Source: Bacteroidales bacterium
GTDB taxonomy: Bacteria > Bacteroidota > Bacteroidia > Bacteroidales > VadinHA17
NCBI GenBank assembly: GCA_021371855.1
Contig: JAJFVL010000015.1
Coordinates: forward strand, 35,294-99,293
Direction: 5' to 3'
DNA length: 64,000 bases
In this document: in pieces, positions 38,407 to 47,499 of the stretch
How positions within the stretch are numbered: the first letter of the stretch is position 1
Layout: each line of letters opens with the position of its first letter
Made by a program: the position numbers and the translations under genes
Notes under the pieces: model-generated
Seen by the model: the letters and a program-made list of their open reading frames with translations, nothing else
Database searches by the model: none
What the model was told of the DNA's origin: nothing

Positions 38407-39450
38407 TTATTTAACATTGACAACTTTCCCTGTCTTTGCTGATTCATAACAGGCAGTCATTACCTTCTGGCTCTGAAGACCTATTGAAGCATTATTCAAG
38501 GGTTTTCTGTTCTGGAGAATTGCCTCGCTGAACTCTTCTATTTCAGCCTGATAAGGATTAACCGGTACCGGATTAATTGCAAAACCTTCCCCAGTATTTC
38601 TTGTCTGCTGTGCATCATACCCCATATTGTCACCCTCCAGATATGCAGTCATTGTCCCTGCTGATCCCTGACCTACAGTACCGTTTGCCAGTATACTGCC
38701 CTTTGATCCGTATAGTTCAAGTATATTCTTGCTGCTATTATCGGGGATACAAAAAAATGTATCAACCGATCCCATTGCTCCATTTTCAAAAAAGAGCGAA
38801 ACCAAAGCACTATCTTCCGCTTTATAATCATGCACGCTATTATTGATGAAACAGCTTACGTTTTTAACTTTTCCAAAGAACATTTCAAGAAGATCAATAC
38901 AATGGCTTCCCATATCAATCAGGGAACCTCCGCCGCCTAATTCCGGATCTTGTCTGAATGCTCCGGGGATCGGAGGGTACCAGCAGGAGAGTTGTGCCCG
39001 GCCATATACAGGTTTGCCTAATTTGCCATCCCTGATTAATTTCAAAGCAGCCTGATGTTGGGCAATAAATCTCATCATAAGACCGGTTCCGAGGTATACA
39101 CCCGCCTCTTCGCAGGTTTTTATCATTTTTTCTGCTTCATCAACGGTAAGTCCCAGAGGTTTTTCGCAGAAGACATGTTTACCTGCTTTTGCCGAGGCTA
39201 CAGCAAGTTCAAGATGCATGTTTATCGGTGTTGCTATGTATACAACATCAATCCCGGCGTTAAGAAGATCTTCAACACTCTTTGATGCTGTTGCATTAAA
39301 TTCTTTGGCAACAGCATTGTTCGCATCCTGATTGATATCGTAAACTGAAATGAGTTTTGCATTTTTTGCCTTGGTAATACCTTCAGGTATGGTTCTTCTG
39401 CGGGCTATTCCTCCTGAACCTATAACACCCCATTTAATTATTTTTTCCAT
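38407..39450 (-). CDS. Gfo/Idh/MocA-family oxidoreductase
   Basis: The 347-aa NAD(P)-dependent sugar/inositol dehydrogenase has the N-terminal Rossmann loop GSGGIARR (about 12-19), the catalytic EKPLG lysine (about 95), and GGSLIDMGSHCIDL in the C-terminal domain. The family acts on sugars, sugar acids and inositols. No signal peptide, so cytoplasmic. Its neighbours are a GH20-like protein and a CBM9-like lipoprotein. Confidence 0.92.
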   Translation of the reverse strand: MEKIIKWGVIGSGGIARRRTIPEGITKAKNAKLISVYDINQDANNAVAKEFNATASKSVEDLLNAGIDVVYIATPINMHLELAVASAKAGKHVFCEKPLGLTVDEAEKMIKTCEEAGVYLGTGLMMRFIAQHQAALKLIRDGKLGKPVYGRAQLSCWYPPIPGAFRQDPELGGGGSLIDMGSHCIDLLEMFFGKVKNVSCFINNSVHDYKAEDSALVSLFFENGAMGSVDTFFCIPDNSSKNILELYGSKGSILANGTVGQGSAGTMTAYLEGDNMGYDAQQTRNTGEGFAINPVPVNPYQAEIEEFSEAILQNRKPLNNASIGLQSQKVMTACYESAKTGKVVNVK

Positions 39451-39493
39451 TTTAAATCACTACTAGTTAAGTAAATTGTACAAGGTTTAATGA

Positions 39494-39533
39494 CCTCTCT
39501 GATTTGCCTGAAAATCATTTCCAGGCAGAGAGG
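39494..39533 (-). promoter_or_regulatory. Intercistronic hairpin between GH20-like and Gfo/Idh genes
   Basis: CCTCTCTG (39494-39501) pairs with CAGAGAGG (39526-39533), with an inner GCCTG/CAGGC stem, in the 101-bp gap between the two genes. There is no T-run on the minus strand, so it is more likely an RNA stability or processing element than a terminator. Confidence 0.4.
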
Positions 39534-39551
39534 GAAGTTTTAACAGATTAT

Positions 39552-40622
39552 TTAGCTATTGAATTTTTTCATTGCCCGGGCAACCTGGGCTATAGCTTCT
39601 TTATGCCTGTCGAGGCACGGTGCAAGTGTTGGTCTCCATGGGGCTGTCATAAATCCACTTAGTCTGGAGGGATCTATCACCTTTTTACAATAATCTACAG
39701 TTGATTCGAAATTTTCAGCGACTGAGTGATTACTGCCTGTTGGTACCTGATCATATCCGTATGTTTCCAGATCGTTGTACAATTTCACGTATGTTTTATT
39801 TGGCTCTTTAAGTGTTTTAAGATTAAAATCTGAACCATAGTACCAGTTACTTTGCAGAACCGATTTTGGCATCTTCCTGAAGAATACATCAGGTTTATGC
39901 CATGCATAATCGGACCATATCCATGGACGAACGCCATTCTTTTCTACTTCGCTGATATAGAAATACAAATCACCCCACCATAGGTCATTCTGCCGGATAA
40001 CTGCATAATTCCTGTTTGCCTGGTGTGCAGCTGTCTCTTCATCCATGCCCAGATGGAAGAACCGGGGGTGATCAAAGAGAGCAATGACTTCACTGATAAG
40101 GTCACGGCATACATCATAATAAGGTTCAGATGAAACCATCCGTGCATATTTACCTAACCAGAAACCGTGAGTGGTTGCGAAATTCAGTTTCGGAATCGGT
40201 TCCAGACCCATTTTCCTCATTTTGACCAGTTCTGACCTTAATTTTTCTGGTTTCCATGCGTTCTTTACAGCAATTTCAGGGTGACTTTCATATTGAATTG
40301 CATCGCCAAGATCAATGATAACCATATTCATTCCGGCTGCTGCCATTTCATTTAACAGAGCATTCCATACTGATTCATCGAATGTTAAGCTTGGTCTGTA
40401 ACCATGTGCCCATTCCCTTGCTTCCTGACAGGTAGTACAGTTATAATTTTCATCCTTATATTTTGGAGGAACTGTGTCTTCCCACATATTATAGCTTAAA
40501 TGTATGAGATTGGCCCAGATCATATTCTGTTTAGATTTCTCCTGTGAGAAAAGTACTGAAGGCATACTGCTGACAATACCGGCAGCTGCAACCTGTTTGA
40601 TAAAATTCCTGCGATCTGTCAT
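39552..40622 (-). CDS. Secreted GH20-related TIM-barrel protein
   Basis: The 356-aa protein has a Tat-like leader (DRRNFIKQVAAAG) and a (beta/alpha)8 domain with FFHLGMDEE (Asp194-Glu195), the Asp-Glu pair of GH20-type hexosaminidases, plus WIWSDYAWH. Upstream is a Cys pair (NCTTCQEA). It is shorter than GH20 enzymes and lacks their N-terminal domain, so N-acetylhexosaminidase-like activity is only suggested. It shares its strand with the ceramidase-like gene upstream. Confidence 0.75.
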   Translation of the reverse strand: MTDRRNFIKQVAAAGIVSSMPSVLFSQEKSKQNMIWANLIHLSYNMWEDTVPPKYKDENYNCTTCQEAREWAHGYRPSLTFDESVWNALLNEMAAAGMNMVIIDLGDAIQYESHPEIAVKNAWKPEKLRSELVKMRKMGLEPIPKLNFATTHGFWLGKYARMVSSEPYYDVCRDLISEVIALFDHPRFFHLGMDEETAAHQANRNYAVIRQNDLWWGDLYFYISEVEKNGVRPWIWSDYAWHKPDVFFRKMPKSVLQSNWYYGSDFNLKTLKEPNKTYVKLYNDLETYGYDQVPTGSNHSVAENFESTVDYCKKVIDPSRLSGFMTAPWRPTLAPCLDRHKEAIAQVARAMKKFNS

Positions 40623-40702
40623 TTTATTAAGAATTTTGGTTATAGGAGTTAGTTAATAATGTTAATCTATTTAAAAACAAATATATACGATAGTTCAGGA
40701 TA

Positions 40703-42076
40703 TTAATTATTCCACATTTCATTAATGCGTTCCACTGTTTCATCAACAAGCTTATATCCACCTTCCGGTCCTACAAGATAATTATCAGCGCTGTATCCTC
40801 CTCCTTTGACTGCTCTTTCAGAAGGAAGGTAGCCGTCGTTCTGACATGATAACTGAACCAGGAATGTGAGAATGGCTTTGCTACGCAATTTCATCAGAAC
40901 TCCATAATCAGTAAATAGTTCGAATGGATTGGTCGCTATTGCAATATCACCCAGGCGGATAATATGAATTTCTGCAGGTTTTACATCATCGGTGGTATAG
41001 AATGGTGGAGCAGGAGGTTCTTTAACAGGAAGGTTTATTTTAGCAACTGTATGTTTGAAGACAAGCTTATAGGCAATATCATTTTTCACATAAGGTATTA
41101 CTTCATCTACTGCCATTAGTAACCGGTTGGCCAGTTCCTGACGTGCTGTTATTCCTTTCCTCTTAAGCATAATGTCCTCTGCCCTGCGATAAACATACTC
41201 ATGATTGGCAGGAGTAACATCACCGGCTGCACCTAGCTGGAAGAAAACGAATATATCCTTCCCATATTTTTTCTTAATGTTTTCCCTTGCTTCATGATAA
41301 AAATCAGCCGAAACAAAATTTGTTCCATCAGTCACCTGTGCTGTTGTGGTTGTGTTTATTACTATTCCTGTAAGTGATCTGTTTTTATCCCAGAAAAACA
41401 GCATTTGAACTTTATTATCCTCATTACCTTCATAGTGTAAAAAGTCGGGATCATTTACTCCGTACATTTTTGAAGTACCGTCAGATTTTACTGTCCTCCG
41501 GTTATGACCCAGTATTGCGTTGCCAAGGCCCCAGCTCATACCTCCAGGTTTTCTGTCATTCCATGCTTTAACAACCGCATTCGTAACCTTTTCAATAAAA
41601 AATGTTTCAAATTCCGAAGGTTTCATCACTCCTTTGTCATTACTGACATCATATAATCCACGGAATTCATCGTCAATAACACTTGGCGATGTATGTGAAT
41701 GCATTGCATTGAGAAACAGCCTGGAAGCATCAAAATCAGGCAACCTCTTTGCAATTTCACCCTGAAGTTTTTTTTGTGTTTGTGCCCTTATGAATAGGAG
41801 GTCACATGATACCATTATTGCCTGCTCTTTTCTACCGTTGTCACCCCTGGTTTCTATTGCCAGTGCAGTTGCATTTAACGGATCCTGAACCGAAACGGAG
41901 ATCCGCTTATACAGCTGGCCTACAAGGGCTACAGGTTTATCAGGAGTTATGTCAGCAACAGCCCATCCGACATATAGCTGATCTTCCTGGGCGGCTATTT
42001 CAAATATTGGAACAAAAGATAGAAAAAGCATCAGAATAAAAAAATTTACAAACGTTGGTGCGATTCTGCAATTCAT
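40703..42076 (-). CDS. Secreted neutral-ceramidase-family amidase (divergent)
   Basis: The family hydrolyses N-acyl amide bonds in ceramides or related substrates with a zinc site. The start at 42076 is favoured because AGGAGG lies about 9 nt upstream of it; the in-frame ATG at 42097 is upstream of that site. The 457-aa protein has an N-terminal membrane/signal helix (about 8-28), the ceramidase start VGWAVADITPD, a zinc-type HSHTSP (in place of HTHSGP) and GAAGDVTP (in place of GDVSP, which carries the catalytic Ser in studied enzymes). A second family member lies 5 kb upstream. Confidence 0.82.
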   Translation of the reverse strand: MNCRIAPTFVNFFILMLFLSFVPIFEIAAQEDQLYVGWAVADITPDKPVALVGQLYKRISVSVQDPLNATALAIETRGDNGRKEQAIMVSCDLLFIRAQTQKKLQGEIAKRLPDFDASRLFLNAMHSHTSPSVIDDEFRGLYDVSNDKGVMKPSEFETFFIEKVTNAVVKAWNDRKPGGMSWGLGNAILGHNRRTVKSDGTSKMYGVNDPDFLHYEGNEDNKVQMLFFWDKNRSLTGIVINTTTTAQVTDGTNFVSADFYHEARENIKKKYGKDIFVFFQLGAAGDVTPANHEYVYRRAEDIMLKRKGITARQELANRLLMAVDEVIPYVKNDIAYKLVFKHTVAKINLPVKEPPAPPFYTTDDVKPAEIHIIRLGDIAIATNPFELFTDYGVLMKLRSKAILTFLVQLSCQNDGYLPSERAVKGGGYSADNYLVGPEGGYKLVDETVERINEMWNN

Positions 42077-42154
42077 TTTAAAATCCTCCTTTATCAAAGT
42101 TAATTACTTAATCAACTCTTTTGGATAACATCTGATAAAATAAATCAGGAGACA

Positions 42155-43075
42155 CTAATCTTTTTGTCTATCCCATAAGAATGGCATAAAAAGCCACTCT
42201 GGAGCTCCCTTAAGCTTCTTATCAATGGTATCAAGCACATCCTGTGTAAATGGTTCCGAATTAACAAGCTTCGCATTCTCATCTACCTGAAAAGGATTGT
42301 CGGCTCCAATCACCAGAGAATCAATATAAGGAAGGCTTCTTGCATAAGTCACTGCAAGCTGTGTTACAGTCATATTCATTTCAGAAGCAATGTCATTTAT
42401 TGCAATAATATACTTCCCGGCTTCTTTTAAATTACCTTTAAGATGGGCTGGGTTCATGAAAAACAGACCCTGAAGAAAAACACTTCTTGCAAAAACAAGC
42501 TTGTTAATGAGTCTGTCAGCTCCTTCTCCTTTAGTGATTCTAAGATCAAGAATATTAACCGGGATCTGGAAAGCCTTGTACATATCATTTTCAAGCATCG
42601 GTTTAATTTCGCTGAATTCGTAGCATGAAGCACCTGCTTTCTTTATGGTTTTGTCAGAGATAAGTCTTTCAAAAACTCTTGTAACAATTTTGTGGAATTC
42701 AGAAAACTCTTTTGCATCATGCATAAGCAAGATATCGAGGTAATCTGTATTGAGGTTTTTCAGGGATTGTTCGACCGACCTCATCATTACTGACTCCACA
42801 TCCGATGCATTGATCTGCCCTAATTTGAATTTTGTAACAATATTTATATCAGATCTTTTCTTTGTTCCTGAATAAAAATATCTGCCGATAACTTTTTCCG
42901 AATCACCATATCCGGCGGCGGTGTCGAGACAATTAACACCATTTGCAAGGGCTGAGTCAATTATTTCGAAAGCCTTGCCTTCATCAGGTTTCCCTTCATT
43001 ATTGGCAATACCATAGTTCAAACCGAGCTGTACGGTACCAAGTGTCATTTTAGAAATGGTATGTTCTGGTCTCAT
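42155..43075 (-). CDS. Aldo/keto reductase
   Basis: The 306-aa NADPH-dependent oxidoreductase has the tetrad Asp51, Tyr56, Lys82 and His119 (CLDTAAGYG, VTKFK, LLMHD). It belongs to the bacterial aldo/keto reductase group without a signal peptide. It lies 1 bp after the DHDPS-family gene stop, so it is probably translated together and may reduce the aldolase product. Confidence 0.9.
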   Translation of the reverse strand: MRPEHTISKMTLGTVQLGLNYGIANNEGKPDEGKAFEIIDSALANGVNCLDTAAGYGDSEKVIGRYFYSGTKKRSDINIVTKFKLGQINASDVESVMMRSVEQSLKNLNTDYLDILLMHDAKEFSEFHKIVTRVFERLISDKTIKKAGASCYEFSEIKPMLENDMYKAFQIPVNILDLRITKGEGADRLINKLVFARSVFLQGLFFMNPAHLKGNLKEAGKYIIAINDIASEMNMTVTQLAVTYARSLPYIDSLVIGADNPFQVDENAKLVNSEPFTQDVLDTIDKKLKGAPEWLFMPFLWDRQKD

Positions 43076-43076
43076 C

Positions 43077-43967
43077 TCAGATCTCTTTGATATTCTTCAT
43101 GCAGGTATAAATATTTTCTTTAAGTTTCTCTGACGCAGGTTCTGCATAGTCGCAATGGTAATTGCCGGGGCACCCAATCAGCTCCATGGCATATGAATAG
43201 GCTGCCAGGACATCCTCTCCGAGGAAAATATTTCTAAGTTTCAGAATGTTATTCAGGTGAAACGATATTTTCTCTGAGTTCTGGTCCTCAAGATTTTCAT
43301 ACATCATCCTGGAGTTATAAGGGGTACATGTAAACATTCCGTCAAGGTTTCTTTTTATACCCGCCTGGATAGCAGCATCAAAAGAGTCAAGGCCGCTGTA
43401 GAAAACAGAAAAGCCCGGGCGAATCTGATCATTACGCATGAGATCGAGGATCATATTGATATTAGCAGTTTTCACACCTTTTATATTTTGAATTTTCATT
43501 AGATGCTTCAAAATATCAGCAGTAACCGGTGATTGAGTAACGGATGGAAGATCGTATATGAATACAGGATATTTTGACTTTTTTGATATATGGGTGAAGA
43601 AATTTATTATACTGGTGGCATTTACTTTTGCATAGAAAGGGACAGTAGTGACAACGCCGTCAATATCGATATCTCCCAGAGCATCTATTCTGTCGAGAAC
43701 CCTTGCAATTGAGCAATCCATGACTCCGACGAGAACAGGTACTCTTTTTGCAACAGCCTTCACACATTTGTCTGCAATTTTAGAGTATTCACTGTTCCGT
43801 ATGGATTCCATTTTCCCCATTGATCCCATACATAGCATCCCGGCAGCCCCGGAAGTGATCATAAACTCAATTTCTTTAGCAAAACTTTTTTCGACTAGCT
43901 TTCCATTATCATCCGTTGGTGTTCCCAATGCGGAGTAGAATCCGTTTTCCATCTGTTTTACTGTCAT
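43077..43967 (-). CDS. Divergent DHDPS/N-acetylneuraminate lyase-family aldolase
   Basis: The 296-aa cytoplasmic protein keeps the Schiff-base Lys166 in KGVKTANIN and Tyr138 in PVFIYDLP, so retro-aldol or condensation chemistry is likely. The substrate loop is GSMGKMES instead of the GTTGE/GSSGE of DHDPS and NAL, and it is clearly distinct from the NAL at 28444. Neighbours are an AKR and NagB-like isomerase, pointing to a keto-sugar-acid or amino-sugar substrate. Confidence 0.82.
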   Translation of the reverse strand: MTVKQMENGFYSALGTPTDDNGKLVEKSFAKEIEFMITSGAAGMLCMGSMGKMESIRNSEYSKIADKCVKAVAKRVPVLVGVMDCSIARVLDRIDALGDIDIDGVVTTVPFYAKVNATSIINFFTHISKKSKYPVFIYDLPSVTQSPVTADILKHLMKIQNIKGVKTANINMILDLMRNDQIRPGFSVFYSGLDSFDAAIQAGIKRNLDGMFTCTPYNSRMMYENLEDQNSEKISFHLNNILKLRNIFLGEDVLAAYSYAMELIGCPGNYHCDYAEPASEKLKENIYTCMKNIKEI

Positions 43968-44019
43968 AATTATATGTAGTTATCTTAATGTTTGTTGAGA
44001 AAATGTACTTTATTATCCT

Positions 44020-44970
44020 TTAATTGCATTCTGCTTCCAACGGTCCCGCAAGATCAGACAGGAAGAACAGTTTTCCAGGAAGTGTAGGCATAAAGCTCGA
44101 TGGGACCCACATATCGGGGCCATACCTAAGCGTCATCCAAAGCGACATTCCCTGCCATTGCATCCCTCTTCCCAATGCTCCGTCACATCCACCTATTATC
44201 TTGTCGGATTTCAGGAACAAGCCCGGGCCGATCGAGTTTGCACGGCAAGGCACAAGAGTGGTTCTGCTCTTGAAACTTGTTATTGCATTTTGTTCAATTG
44301 TCAGAGGATGAAGCAGAGCAGCAATCCTGTAAGGTTGCTCTTTCCATTCAGACAGTGATTTATATTCGGCTGCAAAATGGGGTTCCCAGAAAGCGATATG
44401 GCACATTCTTCCTATACCGAAGACGGTCACCAGTTTTGCTCCCTCTTTGATCAGTTTTTCAATTTTTTCAGGATAAGTTGGCAAATTTGTACGTGTGGCA
44501 AAATTTCTTTGATTTTCAGGAATGGTAAGTTTTCCAAGGGGATCGTAAAATGCAACCTTCATAGCATTCTGGAATGCTGCAGGATCATCAGGGGCAAGCG
44601 TATTACCTTCTTTATCGCTCCACTCATCCATATTGAAACCGAATACATGTTTTGCGCTTATATTCCATTCTTTAAGAAAATATACCGCCCATTTATACAT
44701 CCCCATCGGGCCGACCGGCAGTATCATGGCAAGTTTTCTTCCTGCCTTTGCAGTTTCTTTTATTTCCATGGCTATTTCATGGCCCATCATCATGTCGAAA
44801 GCATGAATATTTTCACATTTTACAACATTGAAATCATTGTTCCAGAAACTCTGCCTGTCAAAAATTGCGTCAGCAGGATTTGAACAACATTTGTCAATTT
44901 TTTTAAAATCCCATCCTTCCGGATAAAAACCTTCAAGTAAGGATCCTTCTAAAGTATCAATGAAATTCAT
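44020..44970 (-). CDS. NagB/RpiA-superfamily (glucosamine-6-phosphate isomerase-like) protein
   Basis: The 316-aa protein carries a NagB-type FNMDEWSD (NMDEY in NagB, with the catalytic Asp) and [13 protein letters not shown] (GIGxDGHIAFNEP in NagB, with the ring-opening His kept). It is about 50 aa longer than NagB, with an N-terminal extension and a divergent C-terminus, so it is probably a related isomerase or deaminase for a different amino sugar. Cytoplasmic. It lies next to a PIG-L deacetylase and the aldolase. Confidence 0.82.
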   Translation of the reverse strand: MNFIDTLEGSLLEGFYPEGWDFKKIDKCCSNPADAIFDRQSFWNNDFNVVKCENIHAFDMMMGHEIAMEIKETAKAGRKLAMILPVGPMGMYKWAVYFLKEWNISAKHVFGFNMDEWSDKEGNTLAPDDPAAFQNAMKVAFYDPLGKLTIPENQRNFATRTNLPTYPEKIEKLIKEGAKLVTVFGIGRMCHIAFWEPHFAAEYKSLSEWKEQPYRIAALLHPLTIEQNAITSFKSRTTLVPCRANSIGPGLFLKSDKIIGGCDGALGRGMQWQGMSLWMTLRYGPDMWVPSSFMPTLPGKLFFLSDLAGPLEAECN

Positions 44971-45016
44971 AATTTATTTTGGATTAATATGTTTTTCGGA
45001 TGTAAAAAATAATTTA

Positions 45017-45724
45017 TTAAGGTAATAATCTTTTGGTTACCAATCTTGGCCAACCTTTACATAATCTGAACCCTTCAGCGTATTTGACATTACTTTGAAG
45101 ACCTCTGAACTTTGAAACGGTTCTGACAAAATCGAGAAAGTCAATACCATCATGGACTTTCATCCATTTAATCTGGCTTTCATGTTTATCCAGAGCTTCA
45201 AGCTTAGTTTCGATTGTATCAGTTATATCGGTGTATTCTTCAGGCAGAAATCCAACACCTGCAAGAGTGTCCATATAATAGAGGGGTGCTATCAGTGAAA
45301 ATGGCTTCGATTTTGTATCATAATGAGGAATGCTGGAGGAGAAACTAGCGTTAAAGACGAGTAAGCTTGTTTCAACATGGTCACGCATGTAGTCATCTGG
45401 GGAATGGGTAATGATTATATCAGGCCTGACTTCACGGATAATCTCCACCACATCATTGACCTGTTTTTCATCGTGAGAATTGACATAAAGGTCGGGGACA
45501 TTTATATTAAAAACATTTTTTGCTCCCAGTATTGCTCCTGATGCTTCTGCCTCGAAAGTCCTCATTTTCCCCAACTCTTCGGGCATAATTACTGCATGCC
45601 CTTTATCTCCGTTAGCCACATGACACATGAATACATTGTGGCCTTGTTTTGCATATAAAGCAAGCGTACCGCCGCAACCGATTTCAAGATCATCGGGATG
45701 GCAACCTACTGCAAGTACATTCAT
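45017..45724 (-). CDS. PIG-L family deacetylase
   Basis: The 235-aa protein has the zinc-binding HPDDLEIGCGG (His9, Asp11, Asp12) and a later HSPDDYMRDH motif, typical of N-acetylglucosaminyl deacetylases (LmbE/PIG-L). It probably removes an acyl group from an amino-sugar amide. An AGGAGG lies 6 nt before the ATG, a strong Shine-Dalgarno sequence unusual for this phylum. It stands 46 bp upstream of the NagB-like gene. Confidence 0.9.
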   Translation of the reverse strand: MNVLAVGCHPDDLEIGCGGTLALYAKQGHNVFMCHVANGDKGHAVIMPEELGKMRTFEAEASGAILGAKNVFNINVPDLYVNSHDEKQVNDVVEIIREVRPDIIITHSPDDYMRDHVETSLLVFNASFSSSIPHYDTKSKPFSLIAPLYYMDTLAGVGFLPEEYTDITDTIETKLEALDKHESQIKWMKVHDGIDFLDFVRTVSKFRGLQSNVKYAEGFRLCKGWPRLVTKRLLP

Positions 45725-45766
45725 ATCAGCCTCCTATCTGTTTTTTTATAATAAGTGTTTTTAATT

Positions 45767-47038
45767 TTATTTTAAGTGTTTTTTACAAGCTGCTGTGAAA
45801 GCATTAATACATCTTTCAATATGTTTTTCCTCCCATGAAGGGTGTAAAAATAAACTAATAGTTTTACTTCTCAATGCATGAGCAACACTGCAAAATGTTT
45901 CATCATATTTCACACTGTTTTTATCAGTGTATTCTTCCGATTCAAACGGGAACTTATGCGATCCGAATCCATTATGTTCCTTATAAGCTTTTTCTTTGTA
46001 TGCCTCGGGCCACTGAATTCCATAACAGGGTATTCCCTGATCCTGAAGTTCATGAATAAGTCCGGGTGCATCAATATTAAGAACATCTGTATCGAGTATA
46101 ATGGGATACCACCAGTATGCATTTTTCCGTTCAGCAGTATTAACAGGAAGTTTTTTCACTCCTTTCATATTTTTGAACGCCTTATCGTACATGGCAGCAT
46201 ATTTATATCTTCGTGCCAGGTTCCAGGAGTCTAATCTCTTTAATTCATTTATACCTATAATCGATTGCATTTCAGTCATCCTGAAGTTAAATCCTACCCT
46301 GTTGTGAATATATGGAAGTTTTTCTTCGAGAGCAAGCATATTCATTCTTTCCTTAACGTCGTATCCATGATCCCTGAATGAACGGCACTCCCATGCCAGA
46401 TCTTCATTGTTGGTGACAACCATTCCACCTTCGCCACCAGTTGTAAAATGTTTGCTCTGGCAGAAGCTGAAACATCCTACATCTCCGATTACACCAGCCT
46501 TGATCCCGTTAAATTCTCCCCCGAAACATTGGGCACAATCTTCAATGACTTTCAATTTATTTTTCTTTGCTATTTTCAGAATGGGATCCATATCTGCAAC
46601 TACTCCGTAAAGATGGACAACAATAACAGCTTTGGTCCTTTTGGTAATGAGTGATTCTATTTGTGCCGGGTCAATAGTATGATCTTCAGTCACATCGCAG
46701 AATACCGGGATAGCTCCTGCCTGTACGACTGAAAATGAAGAAGCAATAAATGAGTATGAAGGGACAATTATTTCATCGCCAGGTCCTATCCCAAGGCTGG
46801 CTATAGCTACGTGAAGAGCAGCTGTCCCATTTGTACATGAAATGGCAAATTTTGCACCGATCCATTCAGCCCATTTTGTTTCAAATTCCATCCCTTTTTT
46901 ACCGGTCCAGTAATTGACTTTACCGTTTTTTAAAGGTTCAAGAACATCGACAAGGGTTTCTTTGGCAAATTGTGGCCACATAGGAAAGCCAAGGTCTTCT
47001 ATGCCGGCTCCATTCATTACTTTTGTTTCTTTTTCCAT
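45767..47038 (-). CDS. DegT/DnrJ/EryC1/StrS-family aminotransferase
   Basis: This PLP enzyme transfers an amino group to or from a keto sugar. The 423-aa protein has the ArnB-type NYWTGKKGMEFE, TNGTAALH, the Asp of VIEDCAQ and the Schiff-base Lys196 in CQSKHFTTGGEGG. It lies 42 bp upstream of the PIG-L gene and 17 bp after the small Cys-rich gene. In a catabolic set it could make or remove the amino group; no nucleotide-sugar dehydratase was seen nearby. Confidence 0.9.
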   Translation of the reverse strand: MEKETKVMNGAGIEDLGFPMWPQFAKETLVDVLEPLKNGKVNYWTGKKGMEFETKWAEWIGAKFAISCTNGTAALHVAIASLGIGPGDEIIVPSYSFIASSFSVVQAGAIPVFCDVTEDHTIDPAQIESLITKRTKAVIVVHLYGVVADMDPILKIAKKNKLKVIEDCAQCFGGEFNGIKAGVIGDVGCFSFCQSKHFTTGGEGGMVVTNNEDLAWECRSFRDHGYDVKERMNMLALEEKLPYIHNRVGFNFRMTEMQSIIGINELKRLDSWNLARRYKYAAMYDKAFKNMKGVKKLPVNTAERKNAYWWYPIILDTDVLNIDAPGLIHELQDQGIPCYGIQWPEAYKEKAYKEHNGFGSHKFPFESEEYTDKNSVKYDETFCSVAHALRSKTISLFLHPSWEEKHIERCINAFTAACKKHLK

Positions 47039-47055
47039 TATATTACTTTTAAGAT

Positions 47056-47499
47056 TTATTTATCGGTTTTTATGCTAATCGTTGTACAACAACTTGCTTT
47101 TTTGCAGTTAGAAGAATCTTCATAATATTTATAGCCATATCGCTCAACAACAGGCTTGTAGAGTGCAGGGCAATGATCACAATATGAATGATAAGGTTCT
47201 AAATGTTTGAATTCATTCAACATTCCCTTTGACGGACATTTATGCATGTCAATTATAAATTCACCTTTTATCTCATCGAGAATCATCGTAAAATCAGCTG
47301 CTTCTTCATTCAATGAATGAGACCAGTAGGTATAACATCCTTCAAGTCCTTCTTCCGCAACCAGTTTCCTTAAAGAATCATTTAAATACAGATCGGAAAG
47401 AAAACTCCAGAATTTTTCCAATTCGTTTCGTCCATGTGTCTGTTCAATAAACTTAAATCCCTCGCTGTAAGCAGGAATAAATTCAGTGCATGAAATCAT
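47056..47499 (-). CDS. Small Cys-rich protein, possibly ATC-hydrolase (PF14196)-like
   Basis: The 147-aa cytoplasmic protein has eight or so Cys, including KCPSKG, YCDHC and NCKKASCC. The order CP ... CD ... YG ... C ... T.SI resembles the L-2-amino-thiazoline-4-carboxylic acid hydrolase-like family, but the match is from memory and weak. Its start overlaps the stop of the ceramidase-like gene by 4 nt (ATGA), and a GGAGG lies upstream. The C-terminal part of that same neighbour has a similar layout. Confidence 0.7.
   Translation of the reverse strand: MISCTEFIPAYSEGFKFIEQTHGRNELEKFWSFLSDLYLNDSLRKLVAEEGLEGCYTYWSHSLNEEAADFTMILDEIKGEFIIDMHKCPSKGMLNEFKHLEPYHSYCDHCPALYKPVVERYGYKYYEDSSNCKKASCCTTISIKTDK

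Noticed and set aside
44377..44883. 168-codon plus-strand open frame opposite the NagB-like gene
   Set aside because: Antisense shadow; Phe/His/Ser composition of a complementary strand, with catalytic motifs on the other strand.
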